Shown here: positions 1 through 8,756 of the stretch, in pieces
Layout: each line of letters starts with the position of its first letter
How positions within the stretch are numbered: the first letter of the stretch is position 1
From: an uncultured Collinsella sp.
Lineage (GTDB): Bacteria; Actinomycetota; Coriobacteriia; Coriobacteriales; Coriobacteriaceae
Reading direction: 5' to 3'
NCBI GenBank assembly: GCA_902493895.1
Contig: CABUQW010000014.1
Location: 1 to 41,594 of the forward strand
DNA length: 41,594 nt
Notes under the pieces: generated by a model
Seen by the model: the letters and a program-made list of their open reading frames with translations, nothing else
What the model was told of the DNA's origin: nothing
Databases searched by the model: none
Position numbers and translations under genes: made by a program

Positions 1-237
1 ACCAAGCTTACGCCGGCCGACGGCGCGCGCGGCGAAGTTGTGATTGAGCAGCCGCGTGGCGAGGCGTATTACTATGTGCGCGGCAACGGCACCAAGAACC
101 TGGACCGTTTTCGCGTGCGCACGCCGACGTCGCAGAACCTGGCGGGTCTGACGCATGCACTGCAGGGCGTGCTCCTTGCCAACGTGCCCATGATTATCCT
201 GACCATCGACCCCTGCATTAGCTGCACGGAAAGGTAG
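1..237 (+). CDS. Group 4 [NiFe]-hydrogenase large subunit, C-terminal fragment (partial)
   Basis: The reading frame is open from base 1 and ends at TAG 235-237, so only the last 78 residues are present. The C-terminus carries DPCISCTER, the second CxxC-type motif (DPCxxCxxR) that supplies two cysteine ligands to the Ni-Fe centre. NuoD/Nqo4 subunits of complex I lack these cysteines, so this is a hydrogenase of the Ech/Hyc/Hyf type. Such enzymes are membrane-associated and couple ferredoxin or formate oxidation to H2 evolution. The 2x[4Fe-4S] gene starts 7 bases downstream, the usual order in these operons. The protein ends straight after the motif; whether a C-terminal processing peptide is expected in this subfamily cannot be judged from the fragment. 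The exact subtype cannot be told from the C-terminus alone. Confidence 0.85.
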   Translation, partial: TKLTPADGARGEVVIEQPRGEAYYYVRGNGTKNLDRFRVRTPTSQNLAGLTHALQGVLLANVPMIILTIDPCISCTER

Positions 238-244
238 GCGCGGC

Positions 245-586
245 ATGAGTTTGCTGACATTTGCCAAGACGGCCTTGGGTTCTATGGTCAAGCAGCCGGT
301 AACGGTGTGCTATCCGCAGGAGAAGCTCGCGGCGCCCGAGCGCCTGCGCGGGCATATCGTCAACGACATGGACGTGTGCATTTGCTGCGGCATGTGTGCG
401 CGTCGCTGTCCGGCGGGCGCGCTCGCGGTCGATCGCAAGGGCGGAACGTGGTCGATCGACCCGTATGCCTGCGTGGTGTGCGGTGAGTGCATCGAGAGCT
501 GCCCCAAGCACTGCCTGACTATGGACACCGCCCGCACCCCAGTCGCAGCGGACAAGACTCCCACAGTAGAAACCAAGCCGGAATAG
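245..586 (+). CDS. 2x[4Fe-4S] ferredoxin-like hydrogenase subunit (EchF/HycF/NuoI type)
   Basis: This 113-residue protein has two classical binding motifs, CICCGMCARRCP and CVVCGECIESCPKHC, as in the NuoI/HycF/EchF subunit that passes electrons to the [NiFe] centre of membrane-bound hydrogenases. The N-terminal ~40 residues (TVCYPQEKLAAPERLRG) match the lead-in of that family. The C-terminal ~20 residues are a Pro/Thr/Lys-rich tail. The ATG at 245 follows an AGGTAGG ribosome-binding site that overlaps the upstream stop region, so translation is probably coupled to the large subunit. It is the last gene of the hydrogenase operon: a long hairpin follows at 619-652. The family call is firm; the exact symbol depends on the operon type outside the window. 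Confidence 0.85.
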   Translation: MSLLTFAKTALGSMVKQPVTVCYPQEKLAAPERLRGHIVNDMDVCICCGMCARRCPAGALAVDRKGGTWSIDPYACVVCGECIESCPKHCLTMDTARTPVAADKTPTVETKPE

Positions 587-618
587 CGTTGGGATGGGGC
601 TGGTATAGCGCTGGAATA

Positions 619-652
619 GGGGCCGGTGGGGCAAAAATGCCCCACCGGCCCC
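619..652 (+). terminator. Strong hairpin after the hydrogenase operon
   Basis: Arms 619-633 and 638-652 (GGGGCCGGTGGGGCA and its exact complement) enclose an AAAA loop. The stem lies 33 bases after the ferredoxin-like stop codon. No T tract follows, so it may end transcription imperfectly or protect a 3' end. Confidence 0.6.
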
Positions 653-670
653 GCGCTTAAACGCGCGGTT

Positions 671-862
671 GGGCTGCCACGAACAAAACTATGCCGGATT
701 ACGGGGCTGGATTGCGAATCCCCAACCATACAGAAAATCGAAAAACAAAACCGCAGGTAGATAGCCTGCCGTTTTTCAAAAAAAGGCTGTATGGATGAGG
801 ACTCCGACTTTAGCCCCGTAATCCGGCATAGTTTTGAAATAGCACCATATCCGTAGCAGCCC
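671..862. repeat. Composite hairpin element A1
   Basis: This is a nested inverted repeat of about 190 bp. Outermost GGGCTGC (671-677) pairs with GCAGCCC (856-862). The main arms, 684-708 and 812-836, are 25 bp and perfectly complementary; they begin CAAAACTATGCCGG. Next inside, CCATACAG (726-733) pairs with CTGTATGG (787-794). The centre is a terminator-like GCAGG/CCTGC stem flanked by A and T runs (747-775). A second copy, A2, lies at 8994-9183 on the other side of the adhesin gene, with the same head, arm start and tail but a partly different arm sequence. This shows that pairing is conserved rather than primary sequence. Confidence 0.8.
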
Positions 863-900
863 TTGATCTCCCGTGGACAGAGGGAAACGGATCATTTTTG
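863..900. repeat. Short hairpin repeat C1
   Basis: A divergent copy of a ~36-bp repeat of the form TGATCC-(N)-GGGGACGGAGG-AAAAC-GGATCATTTTG. Its ends are inverted (TGATC/GGATCA). Here the core reads GTGGACAGAGGGAAACGG. It abuts element A1. Better copies are at 1102-1137 and 8926-8961. Confidence 0.65.
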
Positions 901-930
901 CCTCACGAGGGCTGCCGCGTGACCCGTCTG

Positions 931-1087
931 CCACGAAATGGGCCTATCTACTACGTTTAGGCGGCAGTCCTCGACCACGTCAAGTAATGCGAAATGAAAA
1001 CCGCAGGTAGAACGCTTGCGGTTTTTCATGAAAAGCGGCTATGGTCGGGGTATCGAGTCAAACGTAGTAGATGGCCCGATTTCGTGG
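931..1087. repeat. Composite hairpin element B1
   Basis: Arms 931-958 and 1060-1087 are 28 bp and nearly complementary (two 1-base indels); they begin CCACGAAAT and end ATCTACTACGTTT. Inside, CGACCA pairs with TGGTCG, and the centre is a strong terminator-like stem, GAAAACCGCA...TGCGGTTTTTC. The sister copy B2 is at 8757-8909. Confidence 0.8.
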
Positions 1088-1101
1088 CGAGCGTTACCAA
1101 C

Positions 1102-1137
1102 TGATCCCCCGGGGACGGAGGAAAACGGATCATTTTG
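1102..1137. repeat. Short hairpin repeat C2
   Basis: TGATCC at 1102 and GGATCA at the other end form inverted ends around CCCGGGGACGGAGGAAAAC, followed by TTTTG. It is nearly identical to the copy at 8926-8961; in both cases it lies directly downstream of a B element. Confidence 0.7.
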
Positions 1138-1182
1138 ACCTGTTGGCTCCGAGTCGCACCCGTTTTCCTGCGAAAACTTTCG

Positions 1183-1297
1183 TGTCTCAACTTCGGTGAG
1201 ACATTTGTCTCACGCCCAAAATCAAATCTGGAACGTGTGTCACCTGCCCTAATTGTGTCTCATTTCGTAACTTTAGGCTGATGCAAGGTTTGAGACA
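1183..1297. promoter_or_regulatory. Array of five TGTCTCA / TGAGACA boxes upstream of the adhesin
   Basis: TGTCTCA occurs at 1183-1189, 1206-1212 and 1256-1262, and its complement TGAGACA at 1197-1203 and 1291-1297. The first two form an inverted pair 7 bp apart. All five lie in 115 bp just upstream of the adhesin start codon (1315), and the last is just before the ribosome-binding site. The clustering suggests operator sites for a regulator of the adhesin. No convincing -35/-10 pair could be fixed in the stretch. Confidence 0.5.
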
Positions 1298-1314
1298 GTG
1301 AGAAGGGAGACGCG

Positions 1315-4300
1315 ATGAGTAAGTACACGAGGGGTCTCTTGGCGGTGATACTGGCCGTAGTGCTGGTGTTGCCAGCCGCAGCATTCGCCATGCTGCCCGA
1401 GGCCAACGCCAGGTCCAGCACGGGAATGGACGGACCGACGGTGAGCGGAAAGATAGTCGACCCTGACACCACCGGCCGCTGGCAGTATTGGGCGTCGGGC
1501 GGCGAGCAGGACCAGACGACACGTTATGTAGGCCGAATCTGGACGGACAAGACGGTCGAGCCAGCGCAGGACGAAAAGTCCGACTTTGTGACGACGCTCT
1601 CCACGATGTCTTCGACTTCTGACACAACGTCGCTGGTCACTAAACCGCTCGATATCGTGATGGTGCTTGATGCCTCCGGGTCGATGGATGATGACATGGG
1701 TGACAGCGATTCGACCAAACGCATCGACGCACTCAAGGCAGCTGCCAGTTCCTTCATCGACACCATCGCCGAGCAAAACAAGAGCATAAAAGATACGAAT
1801 AAGCGGCATCAGGTTGCCATCGTTAAGTTTTCGGGTGCAAAGAAAAACGAGATCGGCAACGATACGTATCGCGATCGTCAGGGATACACGCACAACTACT
1901 CGCAGACCATGAAGAGCCTGACGCCGTGTGTCGATAGCGCTGCGACGGAACTTAAGAATACGGTCGGCTACATCGAACCTGCCGGTGCCACGCGGGCTGA
2001 TTACGGCCTTGAACTTGCTCGCGACATGTCGGGCCGCGAGGATGCCCAGAAGGTAGTTGTGTTCTTTACGGACGGCACGCCCACAGACTCCAGGAACTTT
2101 AACTCTACGGTTGCCGATAATGCCATAGCCGCCGCCAAGAAAATGAAGGGGAAAGGCGCTACGGTCTACACCATCGGCATCTTTGATGGTGCGAATCCCG
2201 CTGACGATCCTACGGACTACTGGACGAGCGACGAAAACAAGTTCATGCACGCCGTGTCGAGCAACTATCCAAACGCCACGTCCTACACAACCAATAAGCT
2301 TGGCAAGCGCACCGAGAATTCCGATTTCTACAAGGCTGCGTCGAAAGCCGATGAGCTCAAGAAGGTGTTTGATGATATCTCGAGCTCTATCACCTCGGGC
2401 AAGGGCTCTCCCACTCAGATCGAGGATGGTTACGACGAGAGCAAGTCCGGCTACATCACCTTCAGTGATGAGCTGGGCGACTTCATGCAGGTCGATACGT
2501 TTGTCAGTGCTCAGATTAATGGCGTCACCTTTGATGGGGCGACCAAGACCCCCAAGGGCAATACGGACACGTACGAGTTTTCGGGCGTGGCCAAGGACCT
2601 GGTTATCACCGTTGAGCGCTTTGCCAACGCGCAGCAGGGCGATATCGTGACGGTCAAGATCCCCGCATCGCTGATCCCGCTGATCCGCTATCACGTGGAC
2701 ATGGAAAACGGGATCTTTGAGCGCACGTCGCTCAATGACATCAAGCCTATTCAGATTAAATACACCTCGAGCGTTAAGGACGCCGCGCGTAACAACCTGT
2801 TTACGCCCGATAAGGTGCTCAAGAAGTATATCGATGACCACAAGGACGCCGACAACCAGACGGTCTCCTTCCTGGCCAACAAGTGGTCGGGCGGCGAGCT
2901 GGGCGATGTTGTCGCCGAGTTTGAGCCCGCCGATACCAACAGCTACTATTACTTCCAAAAAATCACGCCTATCTACACGGACAAGGAATGCACCCAGCGC
3001 ACGACGGTAAAGCCGCAGGGCAACGACGTCTATTACTACAAGGACGAGTTTGTGGCGATGGGCGCAAACGGCAAGCCGAAGGACGACTATGCCGTTGTGG
3101 AGTTTGAGGGGCACGAGATCGCCAGCTACGACGGCGCTCTGGTCAAAGATGACGGCTATTGGTCCTTTAATAAGGGAACCGCGCGCTTGGCCTATATCGA
3201 CCAACTGCATACCACCAAGGACGATGTGGAGGCGAACGGCAACAAGACCGAGACCGCGCCCGACGTGCTTAACCCCAGGTGGAATGACCTTTCCTCCGTT
3301 GCGACTTCCACGCACGTGCATTCGCACCTGGGCAACAACGGCAAGATTATCTTTAGCCTTGCAACCAAGCCGACAACGGTGGATACCAAGACTGACTTTG
3401 GTCTGACCAAGGTGCTCGAGGGCCGCGAGTGGGCGGATACGGACAAGTTTGAGTTTGAGCTCTCCGCAACGTCCGAGGGCGACGCCCCGATGCCCGAGTC
3501 TGCTACCGCGACTGTGACCATGGGCAACAAAGCCATCGATTTCGGCAAGATCGAATACACCGAGCCCGGCACGTACGTTTATAAGGTCAGCGAGAAGAAC
3601 GCTGGTCAGACCATCGACGGCATCACCTACAGCGATAACGTTGCGGAGATCACCGTGACGGTAACGCCCAACGCAAAGGGCGAGCTCAGCGCTGCCGTGA
3701 AGGTGACCTCGGGCGAGACTGAGTTTGTGAACACCTACGCCGCTAAGCCCGCCAAGCCCAGCGTCACCGACGAGATTGGGGTCACCAAGGTCCTGACCGG
3801 CCGCGACCTCAAGGCCGGCGAGTTCAGCTTTGAGCTGCGCGAGATCAAGGGTGAGGACTCTAAGCTTATCGAGACCGTCAAGAATGACGCCAGCGGCAAG
3901 GTTACGTTCAGCCCGATCAAGTACACCGAGATCGGTCAGCACACCTACACGCTGCGCGAGGTCAAGGGCAACGCCGGTGGCATCACTTACGACGAAACCG
4001 TCTACACCATCGTGACGACCATCAGCGATAACAAAAAGGGCCAGCTGGTGGCTACGCACGAGCTACAGGGTGCCGAAGACGTCAAGAACATTGAGTTTAA
4101 GAATGCTTACAACCTGACCCCCAAGAGCTCCAGCGTCACCGACCAGATCATCGCGAAAAAGGTCCTGGACGGGCGCGACCTCAAGGCTGGCGAGTTCCGT
4201 TTCGAGCTCGTCGAGGGTAACGATGTCGTCGCCAGGGGCACCAATGCGGCCGACGGCAAGATCACGATGGACAAGATCACCTACACCGAGGCCGGCGAGC

Positions 4301-7300
4301 ACACCTACACGCTGCGCGAGGTCAAGGGCGACGCCGGTGGCATCACCTACAGCACCGCGACCTACACCATCGTGACCACGGTTACGGACAATGGCGATGG
4401 CACGCTCGATGTCCATCATGTCCTGAAGGATGCCAAGGCTGCCGAGTTCAAGAATTCTTACGGCCTGACCCCCGAGAGCTCTAGCGTCACCGACCAGATC
4501 GTCGCGACCAAGTCCCTGGACGGGCGCGACCTCAAGGACGACGAATTCTCCTTCGAGCTTGTCGAGGGCGATAAGGTTGTTGCTAGGGGCACCAATGCTG
4601 CCGATGGCACAGTCGTCATGGACAAAATCACTTACGATAAGCCTGGCAATCACACCTACACACTGCGCGAGAAGCTTCCCAACGAGGCGGGGCTGAGCAA
4701 CGGGATTACGTACGATAAGACGAACTACACCATCAAGACGAGCGTCATCGACAACGGCGACGGCACGCTTAAGGTGACCCATGCGCTCGAGGGCACCAAG
4801 CCGGCACGCTTTGAGAACAAGTACAACACTGCCCCGAACGAGTCCAGCGTCACCGACCAGATCACCGCGAAGAAGGTCCTGGACGGGCGCGACCTCAAGG
4901 CTGGCGAGTTCCGCTTTGAGCTCGTTGAGGGCAACAACGTAGTCGCCATCGGCACCAACAATGCCGACGGCAAGATCGTGATGGATCCCGTCGCCTACGC
5001 CGCGGCTGGCGAGCACACCTACATGCTGCGTGAGACCAAGGCCGGCGCTACCGAGAACGGCATTACCTACAGCACCGCTGAGTACACCATTGTGACCATC
5101 GTCAAGGACAACGGCGACGGCACCCTCAGCGTGGAGCACAAGCTGCAGAACGCCGAGAAGGCGATCTTCGAGAACACCTATACCGTAACCCCCAAGAGCT
5201 TCAGTGTTACCGATCAGATCACGGCGACCAAGTACCTGACCGGTCGCGACCTCAAGGAAGGCGAGTTCTCCTTCGAGCTCGTTGAGGGCAACGATGTTGT
5301 CGCCACCGGCAAGAACGATGCCCGCGGCAAGATCGCGATGAGCCCCATCGAGTACACCGCTGCCGGCAAGCACGCCTACACGCTGCGCGAGGTCCAGGGC
5401 GACGCCGGCAACGGCATCACCTACGATGGCAAGACCTACACCATCGAGACCACCATCACCGACAAGGGCGACGGCACGCTCGAGGCGAAGCATGCCCTGA
5501 AGGGCGACGACGAGGCGAAGTTCAACAACAGCTACAAGCCGAATCCTGACGAGTTCAGCGTCACCGACCAGATCACCGCGACCAAGGTTCTGACCGGACG
5601 CGAGCTTGCTGCCGACGAGTTCTTCTTCGAGCTGGTCGAGGGCGAGGGCGAGGACGCCGAGGTCGTCGCCACCGGCAAGAACGCCGCCGACGGCAAGATT
5701 ACGATGAGCCCCGTGAAGTACACCAAGGCCGGCAAGCACATCTACACGCTGCGCGAGGTCAACGGCGGAACCACCAGCAAGGGCATTACGTACGGCGACG
5801 CCAAGTACACCATCGAGACCACCATTACCGACAACGGTGACGGTACCCTCAGCGCTACGCACGAGCTGAAGAGCGCCACGCCTGCGACCTTCGAGAACAC
5901 TTACAGCGTGACCCCGACCGATGCAGACCTCGACTTTGACCTGAGCAAGGCCATCGACGGCCGCGAGTGGACGGATGGGGACGAGTTCAGCTTTACCATT
6001 ACCGCTTCCGAGGGCACCCCGCTGCCCGATCCCGCAACCGTAACCGTGAGTAAGAAGGACGCGAAGGACGGCATCGCCGCCATCAAGTTCGGCAAGATCC
6101 ACTACACGGCTGCCGGAACCTACAAGTATGAGATCCGCGAGAACGCGGGTAATACGGTCGGCATGACGTATGACTCCCACGTCGCGACCGCCGAAGTAAC
6201 CGTGACCGAGGACGGCGATGGCAACCTGACCGCCAACGTCACCAAGAAGGAAAACGGACGCTTTACCAACACGTACCGCACTGAGCTTAACTACACCGCG
6301 GCCGGCGGTCTGTGGCTCAGCAAGTATCTGGACGGCCGCCCCATGACCGAGGGCCAGTTCACCTTTACCGTGACACCTGCTGACGACGCTTCGGCTCGCG
6401 CGCTCGGTCTGCTGCCCGGGGCCAACAGCTTCAAGTCTCCCGAAGCGGCAGAGGCAACGGTCGGACGGATCGACATTCTGGCTGGTCATGAGGTTAAATT
6501 TACGCAGGCTGACGCCGGCAAGACCTTCAAGTACACCGTGGCCGAAAAGAACGACGGCCAGCCCGGTTACACCTACGATGACGACGTACGCACGGTGACG
6601 ATCGCCATCGCCGACGACACCGCCGGTACGCTCACTGCTACGACGACCGTTTCCGGTGGTCCCGAGGGCACGCATGAGACGGTCCACAAGAGTGGCGAGA
6701 ACAAGGTCGAGAAGGCCCTGGTGCCGTTCCACAACAGTTACAGCGCTACGACCAACACGCCTGGTGGCACCGCCGCTCAGGTCGTTGCCACCAAGACTCT
6801 GACCGGTCGCCCGATGGCCGACGGCGAGTTCTGGTTCGGCATCGCCTATCAGGGTGAGCTTGTGGCATATGAAAACCTCAAGCCCAATATCGGCGGGCAC
6901 GTGAGCTTTGATACGCTGCACTACGACACCAAGATGCTTGCTAATCTTGAGGCTGCTGGGCTTGCTTATCGTACCGATAAGGACGGCAAGCTTGCCTGGA
7001 CCATTAACTACACGGCCTACGAAGATTTATTCGGGCTGCCGAATGGCGTTTCCGCTACAACGTGGAGCTTTGGCTTTAAGGTTATCGTCGTCGACAACGG
7101 TGACGGTACCCTGACGGCGACGGTCGACTACGGCGGCGTCGAGCCCTTGTTCGAGAACGTCTACGGCGCCGATGCCGTTGACGCCGCGCTCGCCGGTGCC
7201 AAGAAGCTCCAGGCTGCCGAGGGCCTGACCCCGGCTGACATCACGGGCAAGTTCACCTTTACCGTGACCGCCGACGAGGCTAGTGCCCCGATGCCCGAGC

Positions 7301-8613
7301 GCACGACCGCAACCAACGACGCGGCTGGCAACGTGGACTTTGGCAAGATCCACTTTACGCTCGAGGACCTCAACCGCGCTCTGGGCGTGACGGACGATGC
7401 TTCTGGCGACGCATCGAGCGATGCCGAGGCCAACGCCGACGAGGCCGAGGTTGACGCCGACGAGGCCGAGGTTGACGCCGACGCTGCCGACACCGACGAG
7501 TCCAGCGACGAGTCCGAGCCCGTAGCCCCCACCGCTCCGCGCTCGCACACCTTTACCTACACGGTGACCGAGTCCGGTAGCGCCCCTGGCGTGACTAACG
7601 ATGCCAACGCCACGCGCAAGGTTTCCTACACCGTGACCGACGACGGCGCTGGACATCTGGACGTCGTGCGCGAAGGCGACGACGGTGCGGCCTTCACGTT
7701 TACCAACACCTACGGCGTAGCGCCCACCGATTCTTCCGTGACCGATCAGGTCAAGACGGTCAAGCGTCTGACCGGACGCGACCTTGCAGCTGGCGAGTTC
7801 ACGTTTGAGCTGCTCGAGGACGGCGTGGTTGTCGCGAGCGGCACCAATGACGTCGACGGTAACGTTACGCTGAGCCCGATCCGCTACGAGGCGCCCGGCA
7901 CGCACACGTACACGCTGCGCGAGGCTCGCCCGAACGCGCTTAGCCTGTACAAGGGTGTCACCTATGACGGCACGACCTACACCGTCGTGACCACCGTCTC
8001 CGACAACGGCGACGGTACGCTGGCCGCGACGCACAAGCTCGAGGGAACCACCGAGTCGGCTGGCTTTACCAACAAGTATCACGCCATGCCCACGCAGGTC
8101 TCCATCGGCGCCATTAAGGTGCTCGAGGGACGCGAGCTCAAGAAGGACGAGTTTAGCTTTAAGCTCGTTGGCGAGGACATCGAGTCTACGGTTACCAACG
8201 ATGCCGACGGCAAGATCAACTTCGACAAGCTCGAGTACGACGAGCCCGGTACGTACGTCTACACCGTCAGCGAGGTCAAGGGTGACGAGGCCGGTATGAC
8301 CTACGACAAGTCCGTCTTTACCGCGACCGTTAACGTGGTCGACGACGGCGAGGGCAACCTCAAGGCGAACGTTGCCTTTACCAAGGGCGACAAGAGCGTC
8401 GAGGGTATCGTGTTCAACAACACGTACAAGAAGCCCGAGACGCCCGTGCCGACGCCCGATCCCGGCACGCCCAAGACCGTGACGAACATCGTCAAGACGG
8501 TCAAGGGTTTCCTGCCCACCACAGGCGACCAGCAGGCTACCGCTCTGCTTATGGCATTTGTCATCGCCATGGCCGGCGTCGGAGCCCTGGTCTGGGGTAT
8601 CCGTAAGCGCTAG
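1315..8613 (+). CDS. Giant LPxTG-anchored adhesin: VWA domain plus 13 Spy0128-type pilin repeats
   Basis: This 2432-residue surface protein starts at ATG 1315 after an AGAAGGGAG ribosome-binding site. Residues 1-32 form a signal peptide (basic start, hydrophobic core, AFA/ANA cleavage region). Residues ~110-350 are a von Willebrand A domain with a complete MIDAS: D119-A-S121-G-S123, T226 and D253. After a linker region come 13 repeats (residues ~694-2370) of the streptococcal pilin isopeptide type. Each has K-x-L-x-GR-(D/E)(L/W) then EFxFEL, usually a YTLRE or YTVSE strand, and usually a final F-x-N-x-Y. In that family Lys, Glu and Asn make intramolecular isopeptide bonds. LPTTG is at 2400-2404, followed by a hydrophobic helix and an RKR tail, so sortase should anchor it to the wall. 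No sortase gene lies in the window. It is monocistronic and bracketed by mirrored repeats. Repeat 10 lacks the YTLRE strand and repeat 11 carries an acidic insert. Confidence 0.93.
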   Translation: MSKYTRGLLAVILAVVLVLPAAAFAMLPEANARSSTGMDGPTVSGKIVDPDTTGRWQYWASGGEQDQTTRYVGRIWTDKTVEPAQDEKSDFVTTLSTMSSTSDTTSLVTKPLDIVMVLDASGSMDDDMGDSDSTKRIDALKAAASSFIDTIAEQNKSIKDTNKRHQVAIVKFSGAKKNEIGNDTYRDRQGYTHNYSQTMKSLTPCVDSAATELKNTVGYIEPAGATRADYGLELARDMSGREDAQKVVVFFTDGTPTDSRNFNSTVADNAIAAAKKMKGKGATVYTIGIFDGANPADDPTDYWTSDENKFMHAVSSNYPNATSYTTNKLGKRTENSDFYKAASKADELKKVFDDISSSITSGKGSPTQIEDGYDESKSGYITFSDELGDFMQVDTFVSAQINGVTFDGATKTPKGNTDTYEFSGVAKDLVITVERFANAQQGDIVTVKIPASLIPLIRYHVDMENGIFERTSLNDIKPIQIKYTSSVKDAARNNLFTPDKVLKKYIDDHKDADNQTVSFLANKWSGGELGDVVAEFEPADTNSYYYFQKITPIYTDKECTQRTTVKPQGNDVYYYKDEFVAMGANGKPKDDYAVVEFEGHEIASYDGALVKDDGYWSFNKGTARLAYIDQLHTTKDDVEANGNKTETAPDVLNPRWNDLSSVATSTHVHSHLGNNGKIIFSLATKPTTVDTKTDFGLTKVLEGREWADTDKFEFELSATSEGDAPMPESATATVTMGNKAIDFGKIEYTEPGTYVYKVSEKNAGQTIDGITYSDNVAEITVTVTPNAKGELSAAVKVTSGETEFVNTYAAKPAKPSVTDEIGVTKVLTGRDLKAGEFSFELREIKGEDSKLIETVKNDASGKVTFSPIKYTEIGQHTYTLREVKGNAGGITYDETVYTIVTTISDNKKGQLVATHELQGAEDVKNIEFKNAYNLTPKSSSVTDQIIAKKVLDGRDLKAGEFRFELVEGNDVVARGTNAADGKITMDKITYTEAGEHTYTLREVKGDAGGITYSTATYTIVTTVTDNGDGTLDVHHVLKDAKAAEFKNSYGLTPESSSVTDQIVATKSLDGRDLKDDEFSFELVEGDKVVARGTNAADGTVVMDKITYDKPGNHTYTLREKLPNEAGLSNGITYDKTNYTIKTSVIDNGDGTLKVTHALEGTKPARFENKYNTAPNESSVTDQITAKKVLDGRDLKAGEFRFELVEGNNVVAIGTNNADGKIVMDPVAYAAAGEHTYMLRETKAGATENGITYSTAEYTIVTIVKDNGDGTLSVEHKLQNAEKAIFENTYTVTPKSFSVTDQITATKYLTGRDLKEGEFSFELVEGNDVVATGKNDARGKIAMSPIEYTAAGKHAYTLREVQGDAGNGITYDGKTYTIETTITDKGDGTLEAKHALKGDDEAKFNNSYKPNPDEFSVTDQITATKVLTGRELAADEFFFELVEGEGEDAEVVATGKNAADGKITMSPVKYTKAGKHIYTLREVNGGTTSKGITYGDAKYTIETTITDNGDGTLSATHELKSATPATFENTYSVTPTDADLDFDLSKAIDGREWTDGDEFSFTITASEGTPLPDPATVTVSKKDAKDGIAAIKFGKIHYTAAGTYKYEIRENAGNTVGMTYDSHVATAEVTVTEDGDGNLTANVTKKENGRFTNTYRTELNYTAAGGLWLSKYLDGRPMTEGQFTFTVTPADDASARALGLLPGANSFKSPEAAEATVGRIDILAGHEVKFTQADAGKTFKYTVAEKNDGQPGYTYDDDVRTVTIAIADDTAGTLTATTTVSGGPEGTHETVHKSGENKVEKALVPFHNSYSATTNTPGGTAAQVVATKTLTGRPMADGEFWFGIAYQGELVAYENLKPNIGGHVSFDTLHYDTKMLANLEAAGLAYRTDKDGKLAWTINYTAYEDLFGLPNGVSATTWSFGFKVIVVDNGDGTLTATVDYGGVEPLFENVYGADAVDAALAGAKKLQAAEGLTPADITGKFTFTVTADEASAPMPERTTATNDAAGNVDFGKIHFTLEDLNRALGVTDDASGDASSDAEANADEAEVDADEAEVDADAADTDESSDESEPVAPTAPRSHTFTYTVTESGSAPGVTNDANATRKVSYTVTDDGAGHLDVVREGDDGAAFTFTNTYGVAPTDSSVTDQVKTVKRLTGRDLAAGEFTFELLEDGVVVASGTNDVDGNVTLSPIRYEAPGTHTYTLREARPNALSLYKGVTYDGTTYTVVTTVSDNGDGTLAATHKLEGTTESAGFTNKYHAMPTQVSIGAIKVLEGRELKKDEFSFKLVGEDIESTVTNDADGKINFDKLEYDEPGTYVYTVSEVKGDEAGMTYDKSVFTATVNVVDDGEGNLKANVAFTKGDKSVEGIVFNNTYKKPETPVPTPDPGTPKTVTNIVKTVKGFLPTTGDQQATALLMAFVIAMAGVGALVWGIRKR
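4126..5904 (+). repeat. Most similar run of pilin repeats inside the adhesin gene (repeats 3-7)
   Basis: Five consecutive repeats of about 350 bp start with AGCGTCACCGACCAGATC or a near variant and share long, almost identical DNA stretches, such as CTGGACGGGCGCGACCTCAA at the start and ACCTACAC..CTGCGCGAG in the middle. Such direct repeats would allow unequal recombination and repeat-number change. The flanking repeats 1, 8-11 and 13 are much more diverged. Confidence 0.75.
7435..7482 (+). repeat. 21-bp tandem repeat coding an Ala/Asp/Glu-rich insert
   Basis: GCCGACGAGGCCGAG-GTTGAC occurs twice in tandem (7435-7455 and 7456-7476) with a partial third unit. It lies in an acidic low-complexity stretch (residues ~2025-2075) within pilin repeat 11, between its early strands and its YTVTE strand. 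Confidence 0.8.
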
Positions 8614-8625
8614 GCATGCTGGTGG

Positions 8626-8651
8626 CGCCCGGGGTCAAAAGGCCCCGGGCG
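8626..8651 (+). terminator. GC-rich hairpin directly after the adhesin
   Basis: CGCCCGGGG (8626-8634) pairs with CCCCGGGCG (8643-8651). There is no T tract, so it probably acts together with the terminator at 8692-8732. Confidence 0.45.
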
Positions 8652-8691
8652 GCCGGCGGGGAGCCAGAACATAGCCCCACTCCCAGCCCCA

Positions 8692-8732
8692 GCCGCCACG
8701 GAGGCATCTCCCTCCTCCGTGGCGGCATTTTT
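8692..8732 (+). terminator. Intrinsic terminator of the adhesin gene
   Basis: GCCGCCACGGAGG pairs perfectly with CCTCCGTGGCGGC and is followed by ATTTTTG. This is a classical intrinsic terminator about 80 bp after the stop codon. Confidence 0.85.
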
Positions 8733-8756
8733 GTGCGTGGGGGAGGTGGGTGCGCT

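Larger units (their letters stand above)
587..1314. other. 728-bp intergenic region, repeat- and operator-rich, no gene
   Basis: No convincing ORF was found on either strand. In order it holds a 15-bp-arm hairpin (619-652), composite hairpin A1 (671-862), small hairpin C1 (863-900), composite hairpin B1 (931-1087), small hairpin C2 (1102-1137) and five TGTCTCA/TGAGACA boxes (1183-1297) just before the adhesin gene. Confidence 0.8.

Noticed and set aside
4126..5904. CRISPR-like regularly spaced repeats
   Set aside because: The ~350-bp period is that of in-frame protein repeats; there are no short identical repeats with unique spacers anywhere in the window.
1273..6921. Very long antisense ORFs (928 and 952 codons) opposite the adhesin
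   Set aside because: They run in the frame opposite a biased, repetitive GC-rich gene (codon pattern GTC/GAC/CTC gives open antisense frames), have no ribosome-binding site and give low-complexity Val/Leu/Gly/Asp-rich products. The sense gene has a signal peptide, VWA motifs and a sorting signal.
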